This document shows, in pieces, positions 8,313 through 16,489 of a stretch of DNA of 64,000 nt. The stretch spans positions 396,421 through 460,420 of the forward strand of contig NZ_JAHUWZ010000005.1 of NCBI RefSeq assembly GCF_019218755.1, given 5' to 3'. Each line of letters starts with the position of its first letter. The first letter of the stretch is position 1. Position numbers and translations under genes: made by a program. This DNA is from Acidovorax sp. sif1233. GTDB lineage: Bacteria; Pseudomonadota; Gammaproteobacteria; Burkholderiales; Burkholderiaceae_C. The notes under the pieces were generated by a model. That model was not told the DNA's origin. It searched no databases and worked only from the letters and a program-made list of their open reading frames with translations.

Positions 8313-9230
8313 TCAAGCCCGCGCCAGCCGATCGACGAGGAAATCCACCAGCACGCGCACGCGCAGCGGCATGTGCCGGTTGGCGGGGTACAGCAGCGAA
8401 AACGGGCGGGAGGCGCCCGCGTGCGCGGGCAGTAGCTCTTGGAGCGCGCCGCTGCGCAGGTCGGCCTCCACAATGAACCGGTAGGTCTGCAGCAGCCCCG
8501 CGCCGGCACGCGCCAGGGTCACGGGGCCCAGGATGTCGTCGGCGCAGCGCAGGCGGCCTTGGGTGGGCACCTCCACATCGCGCCCGGCCGCGTCGCGCAG
8601 TATCCATGGCACCGCCTGGCCGCTGCTGGGCAGCACGAACTGGATGCACTCGTGCGCCGCCAGGTCGGCCGTTTCGTGCGGCGTGCCGCGACGCGACAGG
8701 TACGCCGGGGCGGCGACCACCACCAGGGCGGCGTCCTCCAGCTTGCGCGCCACCAGCCCCGAGTCGATGGGCGCGCGACCGCGCACGGCCAGGTCAAAGC
8801 CTTCTTCGGTGAAGTCCACGTTGCGGTTGCTCAACTGCAGCTCCAGCTCCACGTCGGGGTAGGCCTGCGCAAATGCGGGCAGCAGGGGCAGGATGCGGCA
8901 GTGCCCGTAGGAGGTGGGCAGGCTGAAGCGCACGAGGCCTGCCGGGCTTTGCTGTTGGCCCGACAGCTCGCGTTCTGCCTCGGCCAGCTGCCCCAGCGCC
9001 TGGCGGCATTGCTCGTAGTAGCGCTTGCCGGCGTCGGTCAGCCGCACCTGGCGCGTGGTGCGCTGGAACAGGCGCACGCCCAGGCGCGCCTCCATGCGCG
9101 CCACCGATCGGCTCACGGCCGCCGCCGTCAGCCCGGCCGCCTGGGCGGCGGCCGTGAAGCTTTGCCACTGCGCGGTCAGGCAGAACAGCTCGATGCTGCC
9201 CAGCTTCAGGTCGTCGAATTGGCGCGCCAT
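8313..9230 (-). CDS. LysR-family transcriptional regulator
   Basis: A 305-residue LysR protein. The N-terminal winged helix-turn-helix is at about 12-70 (FTAAAQAAGLTAAAVSRSVA, then LGVRLFQRTTR). The co-inducer-binding domain spans about 95-300 and resembles the group that controls divergent oxidoreductase or transferase genes. It is transcribed away from a GST, with a 111-base shared promoter region that contains a perfect ATTAC-N5-GTAAT inverted repeat. The likely job is control of itself and the GST-tautomerase-SnoaL set. The inducer is unknown. Confidence 0.92.
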   Translation of the reverse strand: MARQFDDLKLGSIELFCLTAQWQSFTAAAQAAGLTAAAVSRSVARMEARLGVRLFQRTTRQVRLTDAGKRYYEQCRQALGQLAEAERELSGQQQSPAGLVRFSLPTSYGHCRILPLLPAFAQAYPDVELELQLSNRNVDFTEEGFDLAVRGRAPIDSGLVARKLEDAALVVVAAPAYLSRRGTPHETADLAAHECIQFVLPSSGQAVPWILRDAAGRDVEVPTQGRLRCADDILGPVTLARAGAGLLQTYRFIVEADLRSGALQELLPAHAGASRPFSLLYPANRHMPLRVRVLVDFLVDRLARA

Positions 9231-9239
9231 GTCTTGTTT

Positions 9240-9254
9240 ATTACTTCATGTAAT
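9240..9254. promoter_or_regulatory. Candidate LysR operator (ATTAC-N5-GTAAT)
   Basis: A perfect inverted repeat ATTACTTCATGTAAT that contains the T-N11-A core of LysR boxes. It lies 10 bases upstream of the LysR start and about 90 upstream of the GST start. Confidence 0.6.
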
Positions 9255-9341
9255 CAGTGAAATTCCCAGAACCTAGTTTATTGCTGTTTACATCGCCAAT
9301 ACCATCGCTTCACCTTTCCACCACACCCCCAAGGTCTCCCC

Positions 9342-9950
9342 ATGAAGCTGTACTTTTCCCCCGCCGCCTGCTCCTTGTCGCCCCACATCCTGCTGCTGGA
9401 ATGTGGCTTGCCGTTTGTGCTGGAGAAGGTCGATACCGCGCGCCACCAGACGGCCGACGGGCAGGATTTCCATGCGATCAACCCCAAAGGCCAGGTGCCC
9501 GTGCTGGAGCTGGACGACGGCTCCCGCCTCACCGAAGGCCCGGTCATTGCGCAATACATCGCCGACCAGGCCCAGGCCACGCAACTGATGCCGGCCGCCG
9601 GCACGCGGGCGCGCTACCGGGTCATGGAGTGGCAGAACTACGTCAGCACCGAGCTGCACAAGTCCTTCACGCCCCTGTTCCAGGCCGGGCTGGACGACAA
9701 GGCCAAGGCCGCGCTGGCCGCCCTGCTGCGCAAGAAGATGGAGTGGCTGGACGCGCAACTGCAGGACGGCAACTACCTGACGGGCGAGCACTTCACGGCG
9801 GCCGACGCCTATCTTTTTGTAGTGCTGGGCTGGGCCAAGTTCGTGAAGCTGGACATCAGCGACCTGGCCCATTTGCAGGCGTTCATGCGCCGTGTGGCCG
9901 CGCGCCCCGCGGTACAGGCCGCGATGCGGGCCGAAGGGTTGCTGGGCTGA
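9342..9950 (+). CDS. Glutathione S-transferase
   Basis: A 202-residue GST with the bacterial beta-class opening MKLYFSPAACSLSPHILL, where Cys10 and Ser11 stand at the glutathione-binding site. The thioredoxin-like domain (1-80) contains the cis-proline segment GQVPVLELDDG. A helical C-terminal domain follows, with the N-capping motif region FTAADAYLF. It conjugates or otherwise uses glutathione in the cytoplasm. It is divergent from the LysR gene and leads a short operon with a tautomerase and a SnoaL-like protein, which suggests a small LysR-controlled detoxification or catabolic set. Confidence 0.92.
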   Translation: MKLYFSPAACSLSPHILLLECGLPFVLEKVDTARHQTADGQDFHAINPKGQVPVLELDDGSRLTEGPVIAQYIADQAQATQLMPAAGTRARYRVMEWQNYVSTELHKSFTPLFQAGLDDKAKAALAALLRKKMEWLDAQLQDGNYLTGEHFTAADAYLFVVLGWAKFVKLDISDLAHLQAFMRRVAARPAVQAAMRAEGLLG

Positions 9951-9986
9951 GACGCCGTTCATTCATCCATCCACAAGGAACACGCC

Positions 9987-10214
9987 ATGCCTTACATCAA
10001 CATCAAAGTGACGCGCGAAGGTGTCAGCAGTGCGCAAAAGGCCGCACTGATCCAGGGTGCGACCGATTTGCTGGTGCGCGTTCTGAACAAGGAGCCCGCC
10101 ACCACCTTTGTCGTGATCGACGAGGTCGAGACCGACAACTGGGGTGTGGCCGGTGAGACGGTGACCGTGCGCCGCCAGCGCGCTCGCGCCGCCACCGACG
10201 GGAGCGCGCCATGA
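9987..10214 (+). CDS. 4-oxalocrotonate tautomerase family protein
   Basis: A 75-residue small tautomerase. Met is followed by Pro2 (MPYINIKVTREGV), which becomes the catalytic N-terminal proline after Met removal. Arg residues and the DNWGVAGE segment fit the family. It is 36 bases after the GST, and its end overlaps the next gene by four bases, so the three are likely translationally coupled. The substrate is unknown. Confidence 0.88.
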   Translation: MPYINIKVTREGVSSAQKAALIQGATDLLVRVLNKEPATTFVVIDEVETDNWGVAGETVTVRRQRARAATDGSAP

Positions 10215-10588
10215 GTGACCCGCGCTTCGACGCAGTCGCCGCCGTGCTGCAGGACTATTTCGACGGCCTGTGCCACAGCGACACGCAGCGCCTGCGCCGC
10301 GTGTTCCACCCGCAGGCGGTCTATGCCTGCGCCACGGCCGAGCCTGCGGTGATCCTGCGCATGGAGGCGTATTTCCCCATCGTGGACCAGCGCCCCTCGC
10401 CTGCCAGCCGGGGCGAGACGGTGCAGGAGCGCATCCTGTCGATTGAATTCGCCGGACCGGTGACGGCCCTGGCCAAGGTCGAATGCGCCATCCTGCCCAA
10501 GCACTTCACCGACCTGCTGACCCTGATCCACGTGGACGGGCGCTGGCAGATCATTGCCAAGGTGTTTCACTACGAACTGGATCGCTGA
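10211..10588 (+). CDS. SnoaL/NTF2-like (putative lumazine-binding family) protein
   Basis: A 125-residue single-domain protein with the cone-shaped NTF2 fold pattern: an N-terminal helix (VLQDYFDGLCHSD), then FHPQAVY, then a C-terminal sheet ending WQIIAKVFHYE. Homologues of this length are often annotated as nuclear transport factor 2 or putative lumazine-binding proteins, and their function is mostly unknown. The ATG overlaps the tautomerase end (ATGA). It is the last gene of the GST operon and is followed by family A repeat copy 2. Confidence 0.75.
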   Translation: MSDPRFDAVAAVLQDYFDGLCHSDTQRLRRVFHPQAVYACATAEPAVILRMEAYFPIVDQRPSPASRGETVQERILSIEFAGPVTALAKVECAILPKHFTDLLTLIHVDGRWQIIAKVFHYELDR

Positions 10589-10640
10589 GGCGGCGGTGCG
10601 TGCAAGCCGGTGGGCGAGTTCCTCCTTTCGGAAGGACTCA

Positions 10641-10697
10641 TTTATTGATAGCTGTTAGCGCTTGCCAGATAAGCGCTAGAGCCCATTTTGGCTAAAA
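10641..10697 (+). repeat. Family A palindromic repeat, copy 2
   Basis: A near-consensus copy: ATAGCTGTTAGCGCTTG, spacer CCAGAT, right arm AAGCGCTAGAGCCC, tail ATTTTGGCTAAAAA. It lies between the convergent ends of the SnoaL-like gene and the GspE-type ATPase. Confidence 0.9.
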
Positions 10698-10732
10698 AAC
10701 CGGCGACAGGCACCACCGGCGGTGTGCCCGCC

Positions 10733-12640
10733 TCACAGGTTGGTCGCCGCGACCACTTCCGACATGTCGGTCAGCCCCTGCAGCACCTTCTCGATGCCGT
10801 CCTGGCGCAGGGTCAGCATGCCGGCGGCCAGTGCCGAGTGGCGGATGTCCGAGGCGGGGGCGCGGTGGCGGATGTGCTGGCGAATGGTCTCGTCGCTCAG
10901 CATCAGTTCATGGATGCCCAGCCGGCCGTGGTAGCCATGGCCGTCGCATTGCGTGCAGCCCACATGGCGCCACAGGCGCAGCTCGCCCTGCGCTCCGCCG
11001 TGCTGCTGGCGCCAGCGCGCCACCTGTGCCGCGCGGGCCTCGGGGGTGTTGTGGGTGCCGCTGTCCAGGTACTGCGACGCCAGGCCCAGCAGCGTGTCGT
11101 GGTCGGCCACACGCGGCGCGCGGCAGGCCGTGCACAGGCGGCGCACCAGGCGCTGGGCCAGGATGGCGAGCAGCGAATCGGAGAAGTTGAACGGGTCCAG
11201 GCCCATCTCCAGCAGCCGCGCAATGCTCTCGGGCGCCGAGTTGGTGTGCAGGGTGGACAGCACCAGGTGCCCCGTCAGCGAAGCCTCGATGGCGATGCGC
11301 GCGGTTTCCTCGTCGCGCATCTCGCCGATCATGATCACGTCCGGGTCGGCGCGCAAAAAGGTGCGCATGGCGGCGGCAAAGGTCCAGCCGATGCGCGGGT
11401 TCACCTGCACCTGGCGCAGCCCTTCCTGGGTGATCTCGATGGGGTCTTCGGCCGTCCAGATCTTGCGGCCTGCCGTGTTGATGTCGCGCACCACCGAGTG
11501 CAGCGTGGTCGTCTTGCCGCAGCCCGTGGGGCCGCACACCAGCACCAGGCCATAGCTTTTCTGCACCACCGCCCGCAGGGCCTGCAGGTTGGGCGGGCTC
11601 AGGCCGATGTTCTCCAGTGGCAGCGGCTTGGCACCGGCCAGCAGGCGCAGCACCACGTCCTCCAGCCCGCGCGAGGTGGGCACGGTGACCACGCGCAGCT
11701 CCACCGGCGGGCCGCCGAAGCGGGCGAAGTCGATCTTGCCGTCCTGGGGCTTGCGGTGCTCCGAGATGTCCATGCCCGCCATGATCTTGATGCGCGCCAC
11801 CATCGCGAAGCGGTAGCGCGCGGGCAGCTCCAGGTAGGGCGTGAGGTCGCCGTCGATGCGCAGGCGGATGCGCACGTTCTGCGGAGCGGGCTCGGTCTCG
11901 ATGTGGATGTCGGACGCGCGGTGGTGGATGGCTTCGTCGATCACCGAGTTGATGAGCCGCACCAGGGTGTTGTCCGACTCGCTGATCACGTCGGCCTGCT
12001 CGGAGTCCGTGTCCGGGACGGTGCTGCCCAGGTTGGCGGCCAGCTCGCGCGAGGTGGCGCGGGCGGCGGCGGTGGCGTCAGAGGCGCCGCCAGGCTGGGT
12101 GCGGTAGGCGCTGTGGATGGCGGGCATCAGCGTGCCTGGCGCGGCCTGCAGCGGAATGAGCCGGCGCTGCGTGAGAAACCGCAGTTCGTCCAGCAGCACG
12201 CGATCGAGCGGGTCGGCCATCAGCAGTACCAGCGCATCCTCGCGGGCGATCAGCGGCAGCACGGATTCACGTTCGGCCATCGCCCGGGGCACCAGGGCTA
12301 GGGCCGCCGCCTCGGGCGTGATGTCGCCGGGGTGCACGGTGTACTCGCCCAGCCACGCGGCAATGACCTGGCGCAACTGCTCCTGGGTCAGGACGCCATC
12401 CTCCACCAGAATCTGTCCGATCAGCCGGTGCTGCCCGCCGCTGCGCTCCTGCTGCTGGGTCTGCAAGCCGTCTTGCAGGGCCGAGGGTGACACCATGCCG
12501 GCATGGATCAGCGCCTCGCCCAGGTGCCGCGCTTTGCCGACGGTGGGGTGGGGAGTGGAGAGCTGCTTCCACAAGGATTCCGCGTTGACGGGGCGAAAAC
12601 CATGGGGCGGGGGGGCGGTGGAGGCAGCGGTGTCGGGCAT
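10733..12640 (-). CDS. GspE/PilB-family secretion ATPase
   Basis: A 635-residue cytoplasmic motor ATPase of the type II secretion/type IV pilus family. The start is ATG 12640 rather than the TTG just upstream. The N-terminal MshEN-like region (LGEALIHAGMVSPSALQDGL, LGQILVEDGVLTQEQL) spans about 40-130. The catalytic domain has Walker A GPTGCGKTTT, an Asp box region, Walker B DVIMIGEMRD and the His box TLHTNSAPESIARLLEMG. Two Cys pairs (CTACR, CTQCDGHGY) make the C-terminal zinc site. No other pilus or secretion gene is adjacent, so it is an orphan, and its assembly system must lie elsewhere. Confidence 0.9.
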   Translation of the reverse strand: MPDTAASTAPPPHGFRPVNAESLWKQLSTPHPTVGKARHLGEALIHAGMVSPSALQDGLQTQQQERSGGQHRLIGQILVEDGVLTQEQLRQVIAAWLGEYTVHPGDITPEAAALALVPRAMAERESVLPLIAREDALVLLMADPLDRVLLDELRFLTQRRLIPLQAAPGTLMPAIHSAYRTQPGGASDATAAARATSRELAANLGSTVPDTDSEQADVISESDNTLVRLINSVIDEAIHHRASDIHIETEPAPQNVRIRLRIDGDLTPYLELPARYRFAMVARIKIMAGMDISEHRKPQDGKIDFARFGGPPVELRVVTVPTSRGLEDVVLRLLAGAKPLPLENIGLSPPNLQALRAVVQKSYGLVLVCGPTGCGKTTTLHSVVRDINTAGRKIWTAEDPIEITQEGLRQVQVNPRIGWTFAAAMRTFLRADPDVIMIGEMRDEETARIAIEASLTGHLVLSTLHTNSAPESIARLLEMGLDPFNFSDSLLAILAQRLVRRLCTACRAPRVADHDTLLGLASQYLDSGTHNTPEARAAQVARWRQQHGGAQGELRLWRHVGCTQCDGHGYHGRLGIHELMLSDETIRQHIRHRAPASDIRHSALAAGMLTLRQDGIEKVLQGLTDMSEVVAATNL

Positions 12641-12662
12641 CAATGGTCAGGGGCGGGCATCG

Positions 12663-13478
12663 TCAAAGGCTGAAGTCATAGTCCACCGTGATGGGCGCGT
12701 GGTCCGAGAATTTCTCACCTTTGTAGATGGATTCAGCACGTGCCAGCGCCGCGATCGCGGGGGTGGCCAGGTGGTAATCCAGCCGCCAGCCCACGTTGTT
12801 GGCATACGCCTGCCCCCGGTTGCTCCACCACGTGTAGGCGGTGTCGGTGGCGGTAGGTTGTAACTGGCGGTAAACGTCTATGATGCCGCCGCCTTCATCA
12901 GTTGTGTGCAACAACTTTGTCATCCAGGCCCGCTCTTCGGGCAAAAAACCACTGTTTTTCTGGTTGCTGCGCCAGTTTTTGAGGTCGATTTGCTGGTGCG
13001 CAATGTTGATGTCGCCGCACAGGATGAAGTCGCGTTCGCCCTTGACTTTCATCAGATGGGGATGGAACTCGGCGAGGAAGCGGAACTTGGCCAGCTGGCG
13101 TTCCTCGCCGGACGAGCCGCTGGGGAAATAGGCGCTGATGATGGACAGCTTGCGGGCCGGCGTGTCAAAGCGCAGTTCCACGTAGCGGCCTTCTGTATCG
13201 AACTCTGGCGACCCATAGCCAATGACTACATCAGAGGGTTCATGCCGGGTATAGATGCCCACGCCGGAATAGCCCTTTTTCTGGGCAAAGTGGAAGTGAC
13301 CCTGCAGGCCGGCCAGGCGCTCGAAGCGGTTGGCCATGTCGGCCGCCTGGGCCTTCACTTCCTGCACGCAAATACAATCCGGCCGCGTGGCTGCCATCCA
13401 GCTTTCCACGCCTTTGCTGGTGGCCGAGCGGATGCCATTGAGATTGAGGCTGGTTAACTTGAACAAGGATTTCCCCAT
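12663..13478 (-). CDS. xth: Exodeoxyribonuclease III
   Basis: A 271-residue member of the Mg-dependent exonuclease III/AP endonuclease family, which cuts abasic sites in base-excision repair. The start is ATG 13478 (MGKSLFKLTSLNLNGIRSAT). Visible motifs are the LNLNGIRSA start, the catalytic Glu in CVQEVKAQ, YFPSGSSG, the CGDINIAH metal/phosphate site, the WRLDYHLAT region and the terminal SDHAPI His. Its start codon overlaps that of pyrE on the other strand by two bases. Each promoter must therefore lie in the coding sequence of the other gene or further away. Confidence 0.92.
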   Translation of the reverse strand: MGKSLFKLTSLNLNGIRSATSKGVESWMAATRPDCICVQEVKAQAADMANRFERLAGLQGHFHFAQKKGYSGVGIYTRHEPSDVVIGYGSPEFDTEGRYVELRFDTPARKLSIISAYFPSGSSGEERQLAKFRFLAEFHPHLMKVKGERDFILCGDINIAHQQIDLKNWRSNQKNSGFLPEERAWMTKLLHTTDEGGGIIDVYRQLQPTATDTAYTWWSNRGQAYANNVGWRLDYHLATPAIAALARAESIYKGEKFSDHAPITVDYDFSL

Positions 13479-14175
13479 GGTGGATGTTGGCGCGCAAACC
13501 TCAGAGCAGGGCCAGCTCGCGCAGGATTTTGTACGGTTTGCCGTCGAATCAGGCGTGCTGCGGTTCGGTGAATTCAAGACCAAGGCGGGCCGCCTGAGTC
13601 CGTATTTCTTCAATGCGGGCCTGTTCGATGATGGCCGCAAGATCGGCCGGCTCGCGGAATTCTATGCAAAAGCCCTGCTGGCCAGCGGCATCGAATTCGA
13701 CATGGTTTTTGGCCCGGCCTACAAGGGCATTCCCCTGGCGGCCACGGTCGCGGTGGAGCTGGCCCGACTGGGGCGCAACGTGCCTTTTGCCTACAACCGC
13801 AAGGAGGCCAAGGACCATGGCGAGGGCGGCACGCTCGTGGGCGCCCCGCTCAAGGGGCGGGTGCTGATCGTGGACGACGTCATGTCGGCCGGCACCGCCG
13901 CCCGCGAATCGATCGCCATCATCCGCGCCGCGGGCGCCACGCCCCACGCGGTGGCCATAGCGCTGGACCGGCAGGAAAAAGCCACGGAGAATGGCCAGGA
14001 TGTGGACCACAGCGCGGTGCAGTACGTTCGCGGGCAACTGGGCATGCAGGTGTGCGCCATTGCCCGACTGGCAGACTTATTGCTGTACCTCTCGCACAAC
14101 GGGGAAGAGGGGATGCGCTCCCATCATGAGAAAGTGCTGGCCTACCGCCAGCGGTATGGCGTCAACGAAGGGTAG
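13477..14175 (+). CDS. pyrE: Orotate phosphoribosyltransferase
   Basis: A 232-residue enzyme joining orotate to PRPP to make OMP in pyrimidine synthesis. The start is ATG 13477, with an AAGGA ribosome-binding site seven bases before it. The PRPP-binding motif VLIVDDVMSAGTA is clear, as are the flexible catalytic loop KEAKDHGEGG and the GPAYKGIPLA segment. The gene is divergent from xth with overlapping start codons. It is followed after five bases by a DUF4124 gene, probably in the same transcript. Confidence 0.95.
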   Translation: MVDVGAQTSEQGQLAQDFVRFAVESGVLRFGEFKTKAGRLSPYFFNAGLFDDGRKIGRLAEFYAKALLASGIEFDMVFGPAYKGIPLAATVAVELARLGRNVPFAYNRKEAKDHGEGGTLVGAPLKGRVLIVDDVMSAGTAARESIAIIRAAGATPHAVAIALDRQEKATENGQDVDHSAVQYVRGQLGMQVCAIARLADLLLYLSHNGEEGMRSHHEKVLAYRQRYGVNEG

Positions 14176-14180
14176 ATGAT

Positions 14181-14888
14181 TTGAGCAAGTCGGCGTGGAT
14201 CATGGGCGGTGTTCTGCTGGTCACCCTGGGCGCCGAGCTGGCCTTGGCACAGCCCCAGGGTGCGCCCGGCAGCATCTATACCTGTGTGGACCGCAATGGG
14301 CGCCGGCTGACGGCCGACCGGCCCATTCCCGAATGCCTGGACCGGGAGCAGCGCGAGCTGAGCCCCTCGGGCATCACGCGCCGGCAGATCGGGCCGTCGC
14401 TCACCGAGCTGGAGCGTGCGGCCCAGGACGCCCAGAACCGCAAGGATGCCGAGGAGCGGGCCCGCGTGGTGGAGGAGCGCCGGCGCGAACGCGTGCTGGT
14501 GACGCGCTACCCCGACAAGGCGGCCCACGATGTGGAGCGCGCGGCCGCGATCCAGCTGGTGGACGATGTGACCGCCACCGCCGAAAAGCGCATTGCCGAG
14601 CTGAAAGCGGAGCGCAAGAAGCTGGATGTGGAAATGGAGTTCTACAAGAAGGACCCCAACAAGGCACCCATGACGCTGCGCCGCAAGATCGGTGAAGTCG
14701 ATGACAGCGTTGCCGAGCAGCAGCGGTTCATTGCCGGCCAGGACCAGGAAAAGCGGCGCGTGCACGCGCGGTTCGATGCGGAACTGGCCCATCTGCGCAA
14801 GCTGTGGGACGCGCAGCGTGTGCCTCCCGCCATGGGCTCGGCCAGTGCCGTTCCCCCCGTTGGCGCACCGGCGGCGCGCGTGCCCTAG
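14181..14888 (+). CDS. DUF4124-containing exported protein
   Basis: 235 residues starting at a TTG codon (14181), with GAAGGG about eight bases upstream. The first 23 residues are a signal peptide (GVLLVTLGAELALA). A short DUF4124 domain follows (SIYTCVDRNGRRLTADRPIP), the motif of small periplasmic proteins with a single conserved Cys region. The rest, about 70-210, is highly charged and predicted coiled coil (repeated RR, AEKRIAELKAERKKL). Function unknown. It sits right after pyrE and ends at a strong terminator. Confidence 0.75.
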   Translation: MSKSAWIMGGVLLVTLGAELALAQPQGAPGSIYTCVDRNGRRLTADRPIPECLDREQRELSPSGITRRQIGPSLTELERAAQDAQNRKDAEERARVVEERRRERVLVTRYPDKAAHDVERAAAIQLVDDVTATAEKRIAELKAERKKLDVEMEFYKKDPNKAPMTLRRKIGEVDDSVAEQQRFIAGQDQEKRRVHARFDAELAHLRKLWDAQRVPPAMGSASAVPPVGAPAARVP

Positions 14889-14905
14889 GGCCGGGCTGGG
14901 GAAGT

Positions 14906-14943
14906 AAAAACAAAGGGGCCCTGCGGCCCCTTTTGTTTTTTTA
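14906..14943. terminator. Bidirectional Rho-independent terminator
   Basis: A GGGGCC stem with a CTGC loop and GGCCCC partner, flanked by an A-run on the left and a T-run on the right. It serves both the plus-strand pyrE/DUF4124 transcript and the convergent minus-strand gat transcript. Confidence 0.9.
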
Positions 14944-14979
14944 CCGTGCCTTTGCCCCGCAGGGCAGGCTGGTCAGGCG

Positions 14980-16488
14980 TCAGCTGCCCAGCTTTGCGCG
15001 CAGCAGATCATTGACCTGCTGCGGGTTGGCCTTGCCCTTGCTGGCTTTCATGATCTGGCCGACCAGCGCATTGAACGCCTTGTCCTTGCCCGCGCGGAAC
15101 TGGGCCACGTTCTCGGGGTTGGCGGCGATGACTTCGTCGATGATTTTCTCCAGCGCGCCGGAGTCGTTCATCTGCTTGAGGCCCTTGGATTCGATGATCT
15201 CGTCGATTTTTTTGAGATCTTCTATCGCGCGGTCAACATATCCATCAGAGATAGGTTGCCCAGCAATCACACCTGCATCCCAGAGTGTTTCAAACACCTG
15301 CTTCGCAGCGTTGTTGCTAATCGTGCGATCGCCAATGCGCTGGATCAGAGCGCCCAGTTGAGTGCTACTCACCTTGGCATCGTCGATACCAATCTCTTCC
15401 ATGTTCAAGCGACGCGATAGCTCGCCCATTACCCAATTGGATGCCAGCTTGGCTTGGCCGCAAACCTTGGCAGCCGCCTCGAAGTACGCCGCCATGGCCT
15501 TGCTCTGCGTGAGCGTCGTGGCGTCGTACTCGGGCAGGCCGTAGTCGGCCACGAAGCGCGCGGCCATGGTGCGGGGCAATTCGGCCATCAGCGCCCGCTG
15601 TTCCTGCACCCATTGCTCCGAAATGTGCAGCGGCGGCAGGTCCGGGTCGGGGAAGTAGCGGTAGTCCGCCGCGTCCTCCTTGGTCCGCATTGCACGCGTT
15701 TCGCCCGTGTCCGGGTCGAACAGCACGGTGGCCTGCTGGATGGCGTGGCCGTCCTCGATCTGGTCGATCTGCCAGCGGATCTCGTAGTCGATCGCCTGCT
15801 GCATGAACTTGAACGAGTTCAGGTTCTTGATCTCGCGGCGCGTGCCCAGCGGCCCGCCGGGCTTGCGCACGGACACGTTGGCGTCGCAGCGGAAGCTGCC
15901 CTCCTGCATGTTGCCGTCGCAGATGCCGATCCAGGTCACGATCTTGTGCAGCTCTTTCGCATAGGCCACGGCTTCATCGGACGAGCGCATGTCGGGCTCG
16001 GTCACGATCTCCAGCAGGGGCGTGCCGGCGCGGTTCAGGTCAATGCCGCTTTGGCCGACGAAGTCTTCGTGCAGGGACTTGCCCGCATCCTCTTCCAGAT
16101 GGGCGCGGACCAGGCGCACGGTTTTCTTTTCGTCGCCGAGGAAAAATTCCACCTCGCCGCCCTGCACCACCGGGATCTCGAACTGGCTGATCTGGTAGCC
16201 CTTGGGTAGGTCGGGGTAGAAGTAGTTTTTACGGGCAAAAATACTCACTGGCGCAATGTGGGAACCGAGGGCCAGTCCTAATTTGATAGCGCAGGCCACC
16301 GCCTCGCGGTTCATCACGGGGAGCGTGCCGGGCAGGGCCAGGTCCACCGCGCAGGCCTGGGTGTTGGGCTCGGCGCCGAAGGCGGTGGGCGCGCGGCTGA
16401 AGATCTTGCTCTGCGTGGCGAGCTGGGTGTGGGTTTCGAAGCCGATGACGACTTCATAACCGTGGATCAATTTGCTGGTCGTCGTCAT
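14980..16488 (-). CDS. gatB: Aspartyl/glutamyl-tRNA amidotransferase subunit B
   Basis: 502 residues. GatB binds mischarged Asp-tRNA(Asn) or Glu-tRNA(Gln), activates the side chain with ATP and amidates it with ammonia from GatA. The N-terminal cradle has [37 protein letters not shown] and [11 protein letters not shown] helical and a YqeY-like tail domain follow, ending [15 protein letters not shown]. It is the last gene of gatCAB, one base after gatA. The segment at about 15220-15470 (residues roughly 340-423) has clearly lower GC than its surroundings, which may be a recombined patch. The reading frame is intact. Confidence 0.96.
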   Translation of the reverse strand: MTTTSKLIHGYEVVIGFETHTQLATQSKIFSRAPTAFGAEPNTQACAVDLALPGTLPVMNREAVACAIKLGLALGSHIAPVSIFARKNYFYPDLPKGYQISQFEIPVVQGGEVEFFLGDEKKTVRLVRAHLEEDAGKSLHEDFVGQSGIDLNRAGTPLLEIVTEPDMRSSDEAVAYAKELHKIVTWIGICDGNMQEGSFRCDANVSVRKPGGPLGTRREIKNLNSFKFMQQAIDYEIRWQIDQIEDGHAIQQATVLFDPDTGETRAMRTKEDAADYRYFPDPDLPPLHISEQWVQEQRALMAELPRTMAARFVADYGLPEYDATTLTQSKAMAAYFEAAAKVCGQAKLASNWVMGELSRRLNMEEIGIDDAKVSSTQLGALIQRIGDRTISNNAAKQVFETLWDAGVIAGQPISDGYVDRAIEDLKKIDEIIESKGLKQMNDSGALEKIIDEVIAANPENVAQFRAGKDKAFNALVGQIMKASKGKANPQQVNDLLRAKLGS

Positions 16489-16489
16489 G

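Noticed and set aside
10733..12640. A complete type II secretion or type IV pilus locus around the ATPase
   Set aside because: No other component of such systems is within the window. Neighbours are xth and a GST operon.
16236..16290. Possible thirteenth family A copy in gatB (GGCGCAATG, then TTTGATAGCGCAGGCC)
   Set aside because: The arms are not complementary and the encoded residues match normal GatB, so I treat it as chance.
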